DNA of 64,000 nucleotides from Takifugu bimaculatus (GCA_004026145.2 CP034993.1:11039290-11103289), one strand, 5' to 3'. Positions 1-15,065 are shown, numbered from the stretch's first letter. Translations and numbers: made by a program. Notes: generated by a model not told the origin, from the sequence alone.

Positions 1-2517
1 CTTTCCAGATGATCATCGCACCTTAATTGCATCTTTGTTTTGCTCGATCAGTTAATAAAAACTCTTTGGTTGAGGATTATAGGTCGAATCTGGATTAAGA
101 CTACGGTCTCACACAGATCCTGACCAGGACAAGACGTCGGTCTATTAGTTGTAACCGATTGACATTTCTTCAAGATCCTCAAATTACAAGATCTGACAGC
201 TACAAATACAATCAAAAGAGTTGTCCCTTTTTTGCAGTAGGTAGTCGACTTGTTTAAAGGTCCGGATTTTAAAGATGGCTGTAGGAGGAGACTGTTGCTG
301 GGTAGCAGAAGCGTGCCTCAGAGCCCTCAGTGCTCAAAGGGGGATGAATGAAGCTCCACCTGATTTGCTTTGCTCTTGCTTTCTAATAAAAGTTGGATGA
401 TGTTGAGCTAAAGTTCATCCCTATCACTTCATTGATCTCTGTTTCTTTCTACCAGATTCACTTTCAGTCCACATATTAGCTGTAAAATATGGCTTCAGTC
501 TGAGTTTTATTGGGCCTTGATCTCAGCTTTCTATATTACTGAGACATATGGCAGATGTGTACATTGGTAGCTGCACAGAAGGCGAAGCTAACTCATTCCC
601 TTTGGTTGCAGGAATGGAGTAATCAAACTTACAAAGCAGCTGCGAAGGATCTGACAACAAAGGCTGTTTGATTTATTTCTCCTGCAGCCCTGCTTTATCT
701 CAGCGTATCTCCTAAAACAATTGTGATAACCGTCACCTCTTGCGGACTCGATCTCAAACTGAAATCGCCTCCATGCAATCTCAGCCTTTCTTGTTCCCAC
801 AGTTTCCTCAACCCCCGGTGCCTCGTGTCCCTCGCCATTGCCGCCTCTTTCCTTAAAATTCGGCTCTCATTATTCATCTTTTTCATAGAAAGCCTCTGTT
901 CGCTCATGGCCCGCCTGCCCACCTTGTCCCTTCCGTGCCCTTTCTCTTGATAATGGGAAACTGCACTGGTCCGTCACCACCTCCCACTCAGCCACTGGCC
1001 AGGCATGTGTGATTGACGTGGACTGCTCTTGGTCCTCAACCTTTCCTCGTCGTTCACGTTTGCCTCTATTTCTTCCCACAATCAACTTTTGGGCATCTTT
1101 CCCGGCCTTTCTGCACTCTTTAATGTGGTCGGGTGGATTACGACCCAAAAGAGAGGAGACTCAACACAGTCAGAGGATTTAGCATGTTAGCATTGTTCAT
1201 CAATGACTTTATTTAACACGCTACGTGCTTAGCGCTCGCTGTGCTCGAACAAGCCAGATCACAATGAGTCTGTTCCAAACCCTATCACGCTGCGCTGAAT
1301 TGACCTTTTCAGCATAAGGGAGGTGTGGCTTATAAAATATATCTGGGGGTCTAATTAATGGCAGTTGGTGGAATAATAATAAAAAAAGACAGCTGGAGAG
1401 ATGAATCCCAGCCAGCTAATAGATAAACAGTGTTTTCCTTCGAGCTGTCATAAATGGTTTAACGGTCTTCAGCTTGACTCCATTAAAAAGCAAAAAAAAG
1501 AAAATCCCCTTTGATGACTAAAGAAGAATGTGCGTTATTGCGGTTCATTATTTCATTTTCAGTTGTTCCTGAACAAAAAAGAGAAGACCTCTGCTGGAGA
1601 CAGACTTCGGCTGCAGTGAATATTTCTCCATTATTTATTGTTATTTTTGGTCCTCTCATGAACCACCCAAGAAGAAACCGTCCACCTACGGCTCCACACG
1701 CGCACTTCTTTTGCTTTTCTCCGCTGCCTCACGTCCAGAAATCCTGCTTTGGTTTCTTCTGACCCCTTGGCAGGTCAGCTCCGCCGTGAGTGATGTGTTT
1801 ATGGTGAGGGCTGTGAACCAATGCACCGCGGCGTCCCAGCATTAATTCATCTGTTGCTCTTATCTGCTCTGGGACTGCACGTAGGCGTGCCACGCATGTG
1901 TCTCGCTCTCCGATTTTGTGTGTTTTCTCCAGCGCTTTATCGCTGCCAGTGCGTCCATCTGTCTTTCCCTGCATAGCCTGTGATACACGCTACTTGTCTC
2001 CATCAAATATCTATCAGCTATCGATCGTCCACCTGCGCTCTGTTTATATATCGGCCATTTGTATGCGGCCTGAGATCACTTCGGTAATGGCCAGCCATTC
2101 CAGGGAGATCAGCCCTGACGTGGGTAATCTATCTGCATGGGAGTTGCTCCCACAATGCACCGCGGCCCATTTACAGTCCACGGCCTCCTTCGGAAGCGGA
2201 GGCTGCGACGGTCACCCAGCAGAGCCAGAACTGCGAATCCTTGACAGTTTGTGCAGAAATGCAAACTGTTGATTTAAACTCTGATGCTCTCTAAATGTGG
2301 TCTTTGCCCAGAGAAGATAACGGGAATAACTGTTGGTGAATATCCGCAACCGTTTCGAGCCCTTGTTTCTTATCCTTCCGGAGAAGTTCTGGTAAAGTTT
2401 TCCCTCCTAAAAGTTTGTCTGAGAAAGAAGTGAGTAAGGTCAAAGAGGTCAAATGCAACGGCCAAGGGTAGAGTCATGCTTTCCTCTAAAATTGAAGAAA
2501 ACAAAAAAGTTCTCTAC
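1..2517. other. Non-coding flank, presumed intron after exon 2518-2675
   Basis: No convincing exon is seen here. If the exon at 2518-2675 is real, this is the start of its next minus-strand intron. A minus-strand open stretch near 735-860 ends at a fair donor (AAGAG then GTGACG) but has no acceptor, so I do not call it. At 1330-1460 there is an AT-rich block with TAATTAAT-type homeodomain motifs and a CAGCTG E-box, which could be regulatory. Confidence 0.4.
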
Positions 2518-2675
2518 CTGCATCTGATCCGATATCTCTGGTGGATCGACTGGGTGGTTCTGCACCGGAGCCAAACTGAGATGAATTCATTACTTCTGCT
2601 GCAGTTATATCATGATTAACTTTAGCTGCAGATGAGCGAACCATCTGTGTTTTAACTCCAGCACACAGAACAAGT
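2518..2675 (-). CDS. Candidate internal coding exon (third of three), unidentified protein
   Basis: Minus-strand open segment of 158 bp. On the minus strand it follows a strong acceptor (TTTATTTCCTCTGCAG) and ends at a moderate donor (GATGCAG then GTAGAG). It begins with one base that completes a codon and ends with one extra base. The start phase fits the end of the exon at 52716-52933, and the join would create a glycine codon. The 52 complete codons begin LVLCAGVKTQMVRSS and end in a serine/glycine/proline-rich part with PPSRSTRDIGSDA, so the first third looks ordered and the rest disordered. I do not recognise the family. The main doubt is the length of the implied upstream intron, about 50 kb, and the ordinary donor. 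The alternative is a chance open frame. Confidence 0.45.
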
Positions 2676-3599
2676 CTGCAGAGGAAATAAACGGCGTCGA
2701 GAAACATGGAGCTTTCATTTAATTTTCTCCGTCTTTCAGTCGGATTATGCGAAAAATTGCCGGGTGGAGTCTGCAGAATTTAGCTGGAAGATTGGGTCCA
2801 AGAAAAAAAGTCCCTTTTTAAATGTAAACATTTAAATTGATTTTTTTTTAAAAACGACACAGCAGCATTATCTCCACTAATAATAAAAAAAGCAACCACG
2901 CCAAAGCGAACAGACTGTTTGCTGCAGAAGACTGATAATAACCCAGCAGAGACTCCATCACACACACATATTATAAGATGCCTTCTTTATAAATGCCTCG
3001 TGTTGCTCTGTCCGCTTGGAAACTGCGCGGGAGGATTCGGATTTGGAAAGACAAAAGCTGTACTCTGTAACGTCTTCGAGTGTGGGCTGCATATGAGCAG
3101 AGTCAGGCAGGAAGCACCTCACACTCCTGCAGTAAACGGTGTGTGAGGGTATCCAATCGCGTAGCAGCGGCTAGGCTAAGGTCAGTAATAGCACGCGATC
3201 AGCTGACCCGAGTCAACGAGTCTACGCTTGATGAGTGAAAGTCTCTGACGTGCGGAGCACAGCTGCGTCCACCGAGGGCCCGACACATGAGCGCGGACGT
3301 GACTCGAAGCGCCTCGCGTCATCTCTGGCTGTCATGTGTGCAGTTTGAGTCAGTCGATAGATTTCATTAAGGAGGGGGCAACTGTAATTTGTCCACGAGA
3401 TAGATGTGACTGATGTGTTCTTTTTTTCTGTCTTTGATATTTAGCCTCTGCCAGCATTTTTGATGTTTTCTCTGGCAACAGAAACCACACTTTGGTTTTT
3501 GCATCTGAGAGCGTTTAACTGAAACTCCGTCTGGTGGACATACTGAGTGCACGTGTGTGTACGCGTTACTCACAAAACCCTACAACGTTTGCACATTTC

Positions 3600-3648
3600 T
3601 CTCCCTCTTTCTCTCTCTCTCCCTCACGCACACACACACACACACACA
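3600..3648. repeat. Compound (CT)n-(CA)n microsatellite
   Basis: A pyrimidine CT run is followed directly by about ten CA units. This is typical fish low-complexity DNA. A T-run follows at 3771-3783. Confidence 0.9.
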
Positions 3649-5738
3649 GCCTGATCCCACAGAAGAAGATGGACAATGACGGGTTGTGTTTCAAAAGAAT
3701 GCACCGTACTTATGTGTGATTGGAGGTATTTGATTGTTAGTGAAGCATTGTGAGTAGGAAACTCAGTTGGTTTTTTTTTTTTTAGTTTTGATTTCACACC
3801 TGTGAAAGTACTTATGGGACTATTGTCCCATATTTTGACGCTCACGCTAACATTTTACAGCCTGGACCTGTTCCTGGCCTAAAGACTTTATCCTCAATCA
3901 AGGACACACAAAAGAAAAAAGAAAAAGCACTTCATTTTTCCTTCTTATCTCGAGGGTCCAGTGTTTAGGATTTCCTGTTCTAAAACCTCTTCATTGGCTG
4001 CAGGGGTATAATTTGATTCATTTTTTTTAACCATAATTTAATTGACAAGGGCAGCTCACTTGCTTCTTGAGCAAAAATAATAGATTATAGTTGATGCGTA
4101 ATGTTCTAAAGTACATATTTGTGTGCACTTGTCTGTTTTGAACAACTACGGCAACCACAGAGGGGGAACCCTGCTTGGTATTTATCTAAATATCAAAACA
4201 AAGAAAACAAATAAATAACCCAAACATTCAATCTTTGGTGATCTTAGACTAACATAAGGCCATAAAGGCTGTGAAGGATTTGAGTCAGTCCTTCTCTTCT
4301 ATGATGCTAATAAGACTTGCGGTGTTGAACTAGTAAAGTACGTGGCAGTTTCGTGGCAGTTCCCCAGCTGTGTGAACAGCTCGCTACTTCAGGAGCTCCA
4401 GCTGGAGGTTAAAGTCGCAATAACTCACACGTTTTAATTGCTCCATGTGCTTTTCTGGCAATATATCGTTGCAAGTTGACAGACAGTTGCAACCTCCCCC
4501 AAAAAACTGAAAATAATAACCAGATCTTTGTGGGAGAGAGGAGCTTGTCCTGATTAAACATGCTTTCATTAGACCAGCTAAAACTGTAAAAAATAATATT
4601 GCCGTGACTTGATTTCATTACAAATCAGTGTTACATTTTGAGGCTACACTGAGCTAATCTAATGTTAGCTGCTATGCTCCTCTCAGGGCCTCCTGATGGT
4701 TTGTCTCTTTTCAGTGGAACGCTCATTTCTCATATGAAGCTTTCACGGGACGCGACATTAATGCTCGCCAGGGGCAGGTAAACTCTGACAAACCCACAAA
4801 GAAAGTGACGTGTATTAAATTATCTGAAAATCAACTACGTGCTCTGTCAGTGAGGCAGAGCTCTTCCAGCTTAACCAGCTTTTACATCCCTTTTAAATGC
4901 TTATAAAACTAAAACCACAGGGTCGTGTCTCAGACTTTAAATAAATCCAAAAGTGAAAGTCTTTTTGTCTTATTTATCCCTTTCTGCTGCGCTAAGCTTT
5001 ATTAAAGAGTTCATGCTCAGGCTGACCCAAAGTGACCTCTGACCCCTAACATTAAAAAGAAACTTAAAGCCGTTAATGGGGGATTGAATAGAAATCAATT
5101 TAGGACAGCTCAAACTGCTCGTGTGTTTTGAAAATATTTATCAGTAACCTGTCATAACACACGTAGACTTGCATCTTTAACCACCGTGCTATGATTAATG
5201 TGGCCACCTCCAGGCTATGTTACATTTATTTTTATGCATGTCAGGAATAATGTGATATTGAAACAGCCTCACCATTTACGCAGACAGACTGAAGTGGTAG
5301 AATGGACACTAATGCCTCCCCTTTGGAATGATGGATTCCAGTTAATTTGATTTTCTGACACTCGTTTTTCTCTCATTTCCTTCACTTACAGCACATGCAA
5401 AAGTGTAATCTCCCTCAAGTGCTACCATGTGCACATGCTAACACCTCAAATCCATCTTTCCTTCCTGATATGGTTGGCACGGCCCTGGATATTATTTGCT
5501 TAATTTAGCAAACTGCATATGACATTACAGAAACACACACACTGGCACTTTTGTTTTAACGTAGCCTAGCGTTGTGAAATGCTGTGTTTACTTTACGTAA
5601 AAAAAAAAATAAATTCACAGCTGAGGTGTAAACTGCTATCAAAGTGCAGAGAAGCTTCAGCTTGAGTGATTGGAAGCATTCATTAAGCCTGGCTGAAGCC
5701 AGATTTTGTCATCTCCCTTGATCTGAATTTAATCAGAA

Positions 5739-5753
5739 CCCCCCCCCCCCCCC
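5739..5753. repeat. C homopolymer
   Basis: Fifteen consecutive C bases followed by CTTCCC. Several similar C-tracts occur in the window. Confidence 0.85.
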
Positions 5754-6554
5754 TTCCCACTCATTCCATCATCCAGCCAAGATCCAAAGACTTGCGATGA
5801 ACCCTGGGCCAAGCGCCTCGCCTTAATTAGCCTATTGTTTCTGTGCGGTCCCGCATGCGAGCCCCTTCATGGGACTTAGTAAAAACTATCACCTGGGGCA
5901 AACTCTCCTTATTGGCAAACCCCAAAACCGCCCACCCATCCTCGAGCCTCTGTTGCACACACACCCGGCATTTCCATCCCTCCGCAGCTGCTCTGCAGTC
6001 AGATTTAAATGAGGACCGACACGCGGTGGTTATCACAGCTTTGGATCTGCCCCTTCAGCAGTATTGACACCCATCCGACTATCTCCACTCATGAATTTGG
6101 GGTCTATACACTAGTGGAAGTACTGGTGGAAGTATTCGCCAGTGGAAGGAATCAAATGTCTTCTGCCTGCAGCATCACGGCCAGAGAAGATTATAGGTCA
6201 ACTTAAGCATATCTGATGACAAATTGTGGGAATGTTATGATTTTGGTGCAGTAAATATATTCCACATGTGTAGCCTACAGCACCGTCCACTAGGACAAAC
6301 ATCAACGGCCTGGTTTGTAGCATTACCAGAGGAAAATACTTGATTTCCAAACCTGTGAGCGGTCTGAGAGTCCACAAGTCCTGCTGCATAATCCAACCAA
6401 TTCAGCAGCCAACGAACATGCCAGTAAAAAAAATGTGACTGGGTAAATTCTTGTCCTGTTAGCACTGATTTGGAAACAGCGGATTCTTCGCATGTGAGCA
6501 GGGGAGAAAAAAAATGGGGCAGCTGGGACTTCACTGTGAATGGAGCTCCTGAGA

Positions 6555-6582
6555 GGTGGTGGTGGTGGTGGTGGTGGGGGGG
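6555..6582. repeat. (GGT)n microsatellite ending in a G-run
   Basis: About seven GGT units pass into a run of G. Open frames across it are only poly-Trp or poly-Pro artefacts. Confidence 0.9.
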
Positions 6583-9500
6583 TACGGTACAGACCCTCCA
6601 AAATCAGGAGGAAAGGCCCAAAAGACAGAGTGTGAGAGCCACTCGTGCTGGAGCCAGAGGCTTCATCCTCTCAGTGTTTAAAAAGGGGGGAATAAACACA
6701 CTGAATATCTTGAATGCGTCTCACAGCCACCGATGGACAAAGAGAGCTGGAGAGCAGAGCACTTGAGAATCAACCGTCACGGCAGAATGGGCACTTTGTC
6801 TCAATAAAGCAGTAATTACACTTGAGGCTGAAGGATTTCCGCCAGTGTTTGATCTCAGTAAATTAATGTATTTTTTTTACTGACTAGGAAGAAAAAGAGT
6901 CCTGCGCAGTGGTGTTGTGGAAAAAAGGCTTTTGATGCTTGTCGAGATGAGGCGTGCTGAGCGTGCCCGGCGCAGCTATGCCCACTGTGGCATCAGAGCA
7001 GACCACAGGCCACGGAACATGTGCGAAAATGACCGCTCGGCCTTAAATGTCATGCGCTTCAGAGACGTGCTCGATAAAGCTGCAGAATCTTGATCTCCGC
7101 CCGATTTCTGCCAAAAGGGGGAGCTGCAGCATCTGTAATTGCATTAGAGCGCGAGGTGGAGGGAGCCAGATGAAGGAAATGAGATTAGGCCAACATCTTC
7201 TGCGAGTTTCTGTATTTCTGTACTCAAAACAGAACAAGGGCACCGTGTGCTTAGTGCCTTAACTGTTTACTGTAATTTCCCAAATGAAGTCTTAGCCTCA
7301 CATTAGGCTAAATGGATCCGTCTGAAAAAGGCTAATGGCTGAACATATGGAGTGTGATGCTGAAAACACTCAAAACATAATGCAAAGCTCTCCACGTGAC
7401 TCCAGCCCGAGCGTTTTGTCCCGAGCGGCGGACTGCGGAAAATTAAGTTGGATTAAATGAAATGAAATGTAGCTCCTTCATTCATTACATCTGGACTACA
7501 TTAACGGCAACGGGCAGTTAAATTCTTAATCATTATTAATGAGATGGATAAATCATCAAATCAATTAGTGATGATAATGATAACACTGGGGCTCGTGCGG
7601 TGGAGTGATGGTCACGGGGAGCTGGAGGGGGAAGAGTCCGGGGTCCCTGTTGCACACTTACTGTACACTGATCCAGGGCATATAAAGACCGTCCTGTAAT
7701 GGTGAGGTCACATGTTTAACTCCAGAAATAACAACTTGTGCCTGCCATAAACCTCGTGATCTGTACGGTCCTGCAGCGAGACACTGGATCCCTTGACTTG
7801 TTCCCGGAGTTGAACTTTGAGACTAACCCAGGACCAAATCTGTACAGAATCTCGCCGTTTAGGTTTGAACTCAAATGTATTTCAGAGTTCTCTTGTTCCG
7901 TTCCTTGGATTTCTCATTCCTCCTCACATTTTCTATCAACATCTCATTTAGATGCTTTCCTTCCGTCCTTTTTCCAGTCTGAGTGCGAAGCGACAGAGGA
8001 GCCTTTATGAATTGATTCCGTGTCTGTAACTCCTTGCAGCACCTTTAATGTTGTTGTGGAGGCTGGAGTGGCACGATGAAGCAATTAGCTGCAGCACCAC
8101 AGCAAAGTTTGGTGAAGTAAACTAAAGTGGTGCTTTTTAGGGAGGTGATTAGAAGTTTTTAGGACTTAAAGTGCTCCCAGGGAGGAATTTCTGGAGATTT
8201 CTGTTCCTCCGAAACCTCTTCCTGGCCCCGATAGTGCTGGTTTTCATGCCTTGTCCTCAGTGCACAGCGAGGTCGACATTGTCATGTAAAGGTGGATCGT
8301 GAGCCCTGAGCGAGATCACTTCTCACTTCCTGGCTGTGCAGGAAAGGAAGGGTTACGATGGGGGCCATTAAAAGAAGACAGCAGAGTAAGCCGGAGGGAC
8401 GTGGGTTTGTTTGAAACCAGCACATTTTGTTATCGCAGCCAAGTTATTTTAAAGCTGAAGGAGGTATCTCCACAGGAAGACTTAATCTACAGGGAAAGGG
8501 TTTTTTTTGGTGTTCGATCTCCCCTCAAAAACGGCCTTTTGAAGTTGCTGCTTCCGCTAATTTGCTCAGACATTTTACAATTTGTCGAACATACAATTTG
8601 AAAGGAGCGGAGGTTAGTTTGTTCGCTGCCTTCTCGTTTGATGTGCAATGGTTATATTTTGGGAACAGCCAGCGTTTGAAAACCACATCTTTTTTAAGAT
8701 AACCCCCCTCGCCGCTCCACTCAGGGCCACGTCACAAGGGAGGCACTCTTAGCAATGTTTAACACAAATTGATAGCCTGAATGTGTTTCTACTTTGTTCC
8801 GAAGTTCTCCGGATCAAAATTAATAATTTATCTTGAGATTATTAGAGGGAAATGAAAGGAATTTTAGCAACTTTTCTGTTTAGATCAACATGCCAAATAC
8901 CATCCATGTTTAATCACCTGTTGCTTATTTGTCTTCTTGTTGCCCCATTTGATGCTACTTGCAATCCTGGCTGAAAATCGTAAATCTGAGACCAAACTAT
9001 CACATTATTACAGTGCAGAAATCTCAATCACTTGATTTGCCATATATGTTTCGTTGAACTGATCACAGTTCGCATCCAGATCAAATCACATGTGCTGACG
9101 AGGTCACGCATACGCTGCAAAAACACAGTGAACTTTTAGCAGACTTCTCGACTGTAGCCTGAAATGACCTCGGCAGACACCCAAATACCCAACAAGAAAA
9201 GAAACGGCCCCGGTTAGTTGGTTAAAATGTGCAGTTTTGTTGCCACCTCCAAGGTTTGTTGCCTCATCTCTTGCACTGCCCCCACTGGCCAGTCCTTGTA
9301 ATTACCAGGGCTCAAATTAATAGTTCCTTTCTACAAACAGGAGGTCTGCCAGATCATCAGGGAACCGCATTACAGGACATTTAGCTGATTCTGATTCGAT
9401 GTCTAAACTGTAACACAAAAATTAGAATTCATGCTTGACTGGGTTAAATGAGATTAAATACAAACACTTGTCGGAGAAAATACTGCAATAGGCTCTGAGA

Positions 9501-11320
9501 TTAGCAGCAAATTAGTGCCATTTTCCCCATAAACTAGATGTTACTGAGTGCATGAAATAATTGAAATTGAAATCTAGATCGCCCCGCACACACGAGCGCA
9601 CACAAATTTCTGTTCAACGCAGCTTTGGTTTATGCTTTTTTGATGGGGTTGAAAACTGCAAAATCCATAGGAAAATAGTGAGAGTGGAGTGAAGAAAGGT
9701 TGTTTAAATCTGGCATTCATTTGTTGTTTAACGTGATTGCTCTATCTTGATAATTCACACCATCAATTTATTAACCAAGCAAATCAGAATAGAAACCTTA
9801 TCCTGGGTCTAAAGCCCACATGGTGGTCCTCCTCCACTGAGCGTGCAATATGTTCTACAACATTAACCTTCCAGTCGGCCAAATATAATGACTCTCGAAG
9901 ATTGACATTTTGTGGGTTTTTTCTTTCTCCATCAGTAGAATAACCTCAACTGTTCTTCCTCTTGGCTGTGCTGATGTTCTCCTGGTGCTTCTCCATCACC
10001 ACAACCCATTTTCCCGCCTTAATCTCTTTCTCGGTCACACCTTTTTGTCCCCCCGGTGGCACAATCCCCCACCTCGCCGCTCGACCCGTATCATAAATCT
10101 TTCCGACACCCACACGTCTCCAACTTCATTGCCCATTGTACCTACACCGCTGCTTATTGCCAGCAAAAGTCCTATTAAACCCCTTGCTAGGCTCTATATT
10201 GTTGCTGAATAATTGAAGGTGGCTCCTACCACAGTGAAAAGGTAGCTAAATAATGAATAAGGCCAGGCAACTTTTAAAGGTGGAGGAACCCAATGAATTA
10301 TTCAGTAGGAAAATCTGTAGTAAAAGACACCTGTTGCATAGAAAGTGATCTCCCGTCCTGTAGCATTGCTGTTTATTGTTGCAACATCTCCCCGTGCACA
10401 CGCACTTTTAATTGTTTTCAATTTCCGATTTAAGGGCTCAGAATTGGAAGTCACAAATTTGCAAGCAATAAATTGCACATAAATCTGCAGTTGGATTGTA
10501 CAGTTGCTGCCTGCATTATCAATCAATACATTTGACTTATATTCCAATTGTTATTTTAGCCCTCAATTCCTTGTTCGAAAACTTATTTCACATGGCTAGA
10601 AGAAAGAAATAATTGGACCACCTTCAATATTGGCTTGGGTTATGGAAAAGTACACAAAAAGTTAAAAAAGCACCATTTTACCCCAATTAATATAGGTGAT
10701 AGTTCATTTTCATCAGTCAGTAAATGATTTCATGTGGTCAGATAATCCGCCCTTAAAATTGCCATCTTATTTTGGAGCTTTGCAGCAAATTCAAGGTTCC
10801 TGAAGCGACACCTTCCCAGACGCTGAAGAGGGCCTTTAGCATCGCTGCTGCCCAACTTTCCAATCGCAATCCTATTTTTGCTCCACACACTTCACCCTTC
10901 AAGGTGTGTGTGGCATATGTTAAGGTGAGAGGGAGGCAAGCAATCACAGATTTGTGGGACATCCATCATCCAGCATGCTTGAAATGGGCAAACGTCTTCC
11001 ACATAACATGTCAGTAAGCTATGAGACTATGGGCTTTAAAACAAAAAAAAATCTGTAAGTTCCACTTTTAATTGCAAATTTATGGGAAGCAGCTGCGAAG
11101 TTAACTTAACCTCTTCCACAGAATGTCATCCCCAGGCTGAAAAGTTGGCAAAGGTGATAACAGTTGCAGCAGGGAGGACAGATGAGAAAATAAATGTTTG
11201 AAGCATCTTTTTCATTGTATCCCCCATAGTGCACACAGAACACTCCGCTGTCTGAGGTCACAGCCACCGCTGAGAGCACACCTGGCAGCACAGACGCACT
11301 CATTTCTCAAGAGTGGAGAG

Positions 11321-11348
11321 GTGTGTGTGTGAGAGAGAGTGTGTGTGC
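11321..11348. repeat. Compound (GT)n-(GA)n-(GT)n
   Basis: Short interrupted dinucleotide repeat of GT, GA and again GT units. Confidence 0.8.
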
Positions 11349-11948
11349 TCTGAAGGAAAAAGATAGTGAGAAAGCCACTGAGGAACTTATGTGAGTGTTG
11401 ACGTGGGACGAAGGTGAGATAAAAGGTGACTAACAGAGACTCCATGTGGGCACAGGAGCTTGCGTGCACGTGTGCTTAACATTTAGATATAAAGCGAGTG
11501 GAGATTCAGAATTAGATTAGGAGGAAAATGCTGGCTGACAGAAAAGGAGAAACACGGAAAAAAGGGGGACGTCGCTTTACTTTCATACAAATGTGTCATT
11601 TTTCTGGCTCCTTCCTCGGATAAATAAATGCTTTTCAAAATACACGCAGATTTAGAGGCTGTGAATGCTCCGAGGACCAGCACACTTGCATTTCTGACTG
11701 CTTTTCTGTGTCAAACCTTGTAAAACATACCAGTCAGACTCTTGCTAACGATGCAGGGGTGGGGTGGGGTTGTGCATCCTTTATGCAGTCAAACTAGCAA
11801 AATTTGGCTTGCCTAAAAAGTTTTGTGGACTTCTAATCATCAAAATAAGCCCTATGTGTTGTTAGTGTTCCTTTCAGAAGCTAACATGAACATTACCTGT
11901 CCATTCTCAGGTTTAATCTTGAAACACGATGCTGGGTCAGCAGTGCAT

Positions 11949-13074
<1,126 letters not shown>

Positions 13075-13490
13075 GTAATGATCAAAAAATGATCACGCTT
13101 CATTTACCGGACTCAAAATGCACCCCACAAAGGTCAAGAAGGGCTTTAATAAGCAAACAGGTCGGTACACAGAAGGTCAGGCAGCAACAGCAGAAGTACA
13201 AAATCAGCAGACAACGATGTGTCAGTTTTACAGGTGAAAAACCCCACTCAAGATCGGGTGCAAAAACACAGCTTGAACAAGATGAACGCGCAACAACTGC
13301 GACAAAGACTGGAGCTGGAATAGGAGACGGGGTGGAGGCAATGAGACGCAGGTGCAACGAATCAGGGGCGTGGCAACTGATCACAAAGGAGGGAATCCAG
13401 GACAGGAAGTTACAGACAAGAGCGAAGGAAAACACAACATGAACAGACCGCACTAGAAAAACATGGAAACAGCATCGCATGGCATGATAA
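13075..13490 (-). mobile_element. Degraded LTR-like dispersed repeat, minus orientation
   Basis: Read on the minus strand, the segment contains blocks that I recognise from LTR-like fish repeats. In order they are TTCCTGTCCTGGATTCCCTC, a TTTGTGATCAGTTGCCACGC block, a GCACCTGCGTCTCATTGCC block, a TTCTGTGTACCGACCTGT block and a terminal GCTTATTAAAG followed by GTGGGGTGCATTTTGAGTCC. The ATTAAA just before the end would be the polyadenylation signal. The TATA region expected in the middle is decayed. No protein-coding part of the element is nearby, so a solo LTR or truncated copy is most likely. The family name is not certain. An open frame of 126 codons on the minus strand lies wholly within it and is not a gene. 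Confidence 0.55.
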
Positions 13491-14950
13491 CAGTGGTCCT
13501 TCCATGGTTAATCAGTCACTGTGCGACCACAATCGGCCCCTAGGAAAAACAGTCAATCGCCGTTTGCCAGCCACACGAGCAGCAATGATGATGAAGCCTA
13601 TTAGATGAGGGGCTGTGAGCAGTTAAGGGAGTGAAGAAGTGTGTTTAACTGAAGATGATGCAGCTAATGTGTTGAAGTGATGCAGCCCATCTTATCTTGA
13701 TTAAAATCTGTCTGTTCTTCAGAAGGCACTTGAGGAAAAAATTGTCAAGAAGCCACAATTAGCAAATTAAAAAAAAATCGGTTACGGTTTAATAGAACAG
13801 TTATCCTCTAAATTTCAACTCAATTAGTCTTAATGGATAATAGAAAACAAATAAAACTGTTGATAGTCTTGGCTCGCACCATTTAAGTTCGATTGTAGCC
13901 TGTTAAGAAACAAAAAATGTCCTAGAGTTGCATAATGAGGATTTCCGTTGGCTGATACGGATAAAATCATTTTATCATTTTTCCGAATTTTAAATAAAAC
14001 AAAGCTTACATTCCTTCCTAACTTTGTTTTTTTTTTCCCCCGGTGACTTTTAAGATGAGATGTATTAAAACTGGAGTCTCCCCCCCATTTTTCAACACAT
14101 AGCATGCAAATTGCAAGCATTTTATTCTCTGCAGGAGACAGCCCTAATTAATAAATCAATTCATCAGCAATCAGCTGATGAGGTCTTACTTTTGTTGTGA
14201 ATCGTAAATATAATAATTAATTCCATTTGAAAAGACAGAAGGCAGAGAAGGATAGAATATAATTTTTTGTTCTCACTTTGATGAAGCAGAACTTCAGATG
14301 TTGCGCATTTCACACAAGGGGAACTTGGGAATTACGAATCATAGAACAAGAGTCCTCTCACGAAATCTTCAATTCCACTAAGGGCGATGTCAAACCCAGT
14401 TAATGGAATTCAAAAGCATCTATGCACGTGAACAGTTTTTACAAGGTTTAAATAAATCGCAGCTGGTAAAACCCTGGACGGCGCGTCAGCGCCAACAAAC
14501 GCACCGAACATATGAAATCTGTTTCTCAGATAAATTACGCGCGTACTGACTTAGAATTAATTTACATTCTAAACCATTCTCTTCCGTTCCTGGGCGTCAA
14601 GTCTCGACTTGATTCAGAGTAGCATAGGTAGGCGGCTGTGCCAGGAAGAAGTATTGGTTCCAGAGATTAGCCTGAAAACAGAGTTGATGTCATGGCAGTT
14701 TAATTCACAGTGGCCCTTTGTTGAGGGAAGGATTACAAGGGACTACGCTGAAATGTTACAAATGCTTAACTCAGGGTATTACGGAGCTACAACCCACGTG
14801 TAACAATTACGAGATGTTCCTGTGGAGGTGGCACATAAAGAACGACGGATGAAGGGAAATATGGAACTTGTCGTTACTAAAGATCCATCAAGGTATTTTT
14901 TTTCTTAAAAACTATTTATTCTCAATCAGGGTCGGAGGGCTGAAAAAGTT
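13491..14950. other. Gene-free stretch
   Basis: No exon is seen. The part at about 14340-14600 mixes AT-rich blocks with CpG-containing ones (GGCGCGTCAGCGCC, ACGCGCGTAC), unlike its surroundings. It is a weak candidate for conserved regulatory DNA. Confidence 0.3.
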
Positions 14951-14954
14951 TAGG

Positions 14955-15065
14955 GCTGCTGGACTATAGAATGGACCAAGGTCACTAGTTCCAAGCTGTC
15001 CTCGAGTAAGACACTAAACCCTCAAAGATTTCCTCTCCCTGGGCTGCATAAGTCAGAGACAGAGA
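14955..15065 (+). mobile_element. Possible decayed fish dispersed repeat
   Basis: The segment TCCTCGAGTAAGACACTAAA with the following CTCTCCCTGGGCTGC resembles the widespread fish repeat block that reads roughly 'cttgagcaaggcactgaaccccc'. It lies directly before a better-preserved repeat at 15118-15390. The match is from memory and is diverged. Confidence 0.35.

Larger units (their letters stand above)
3784..11320. other. Intronic or intergenic stretch without gene
   Basis: I see no exon with paired splice sites. The stretch has short tandem duplications at 4341-4362 (11-bp unit) and 6112-6149 (a GTGGAAG motif three times) and scattered TAAT motifs. Around 7590-7690 a GGTGGAGTG-containing segment faintly resembles the end of a fish dispersed repeat, but it is too decayed to call. 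Confidence 0.4.

Noticed and set aside
7590..7700. GGTGGAGTG-containing segment as a copy of a fish dispersed repeat
   Set aside because: Too few ordered landmarks to distinguish it from chance.
13100..13480. 126-codon minus-strand and 123-codon plus-strand open frames
   Set aside because: Both are contained in the LTR-like repeat, whose family is non-coding in this part.
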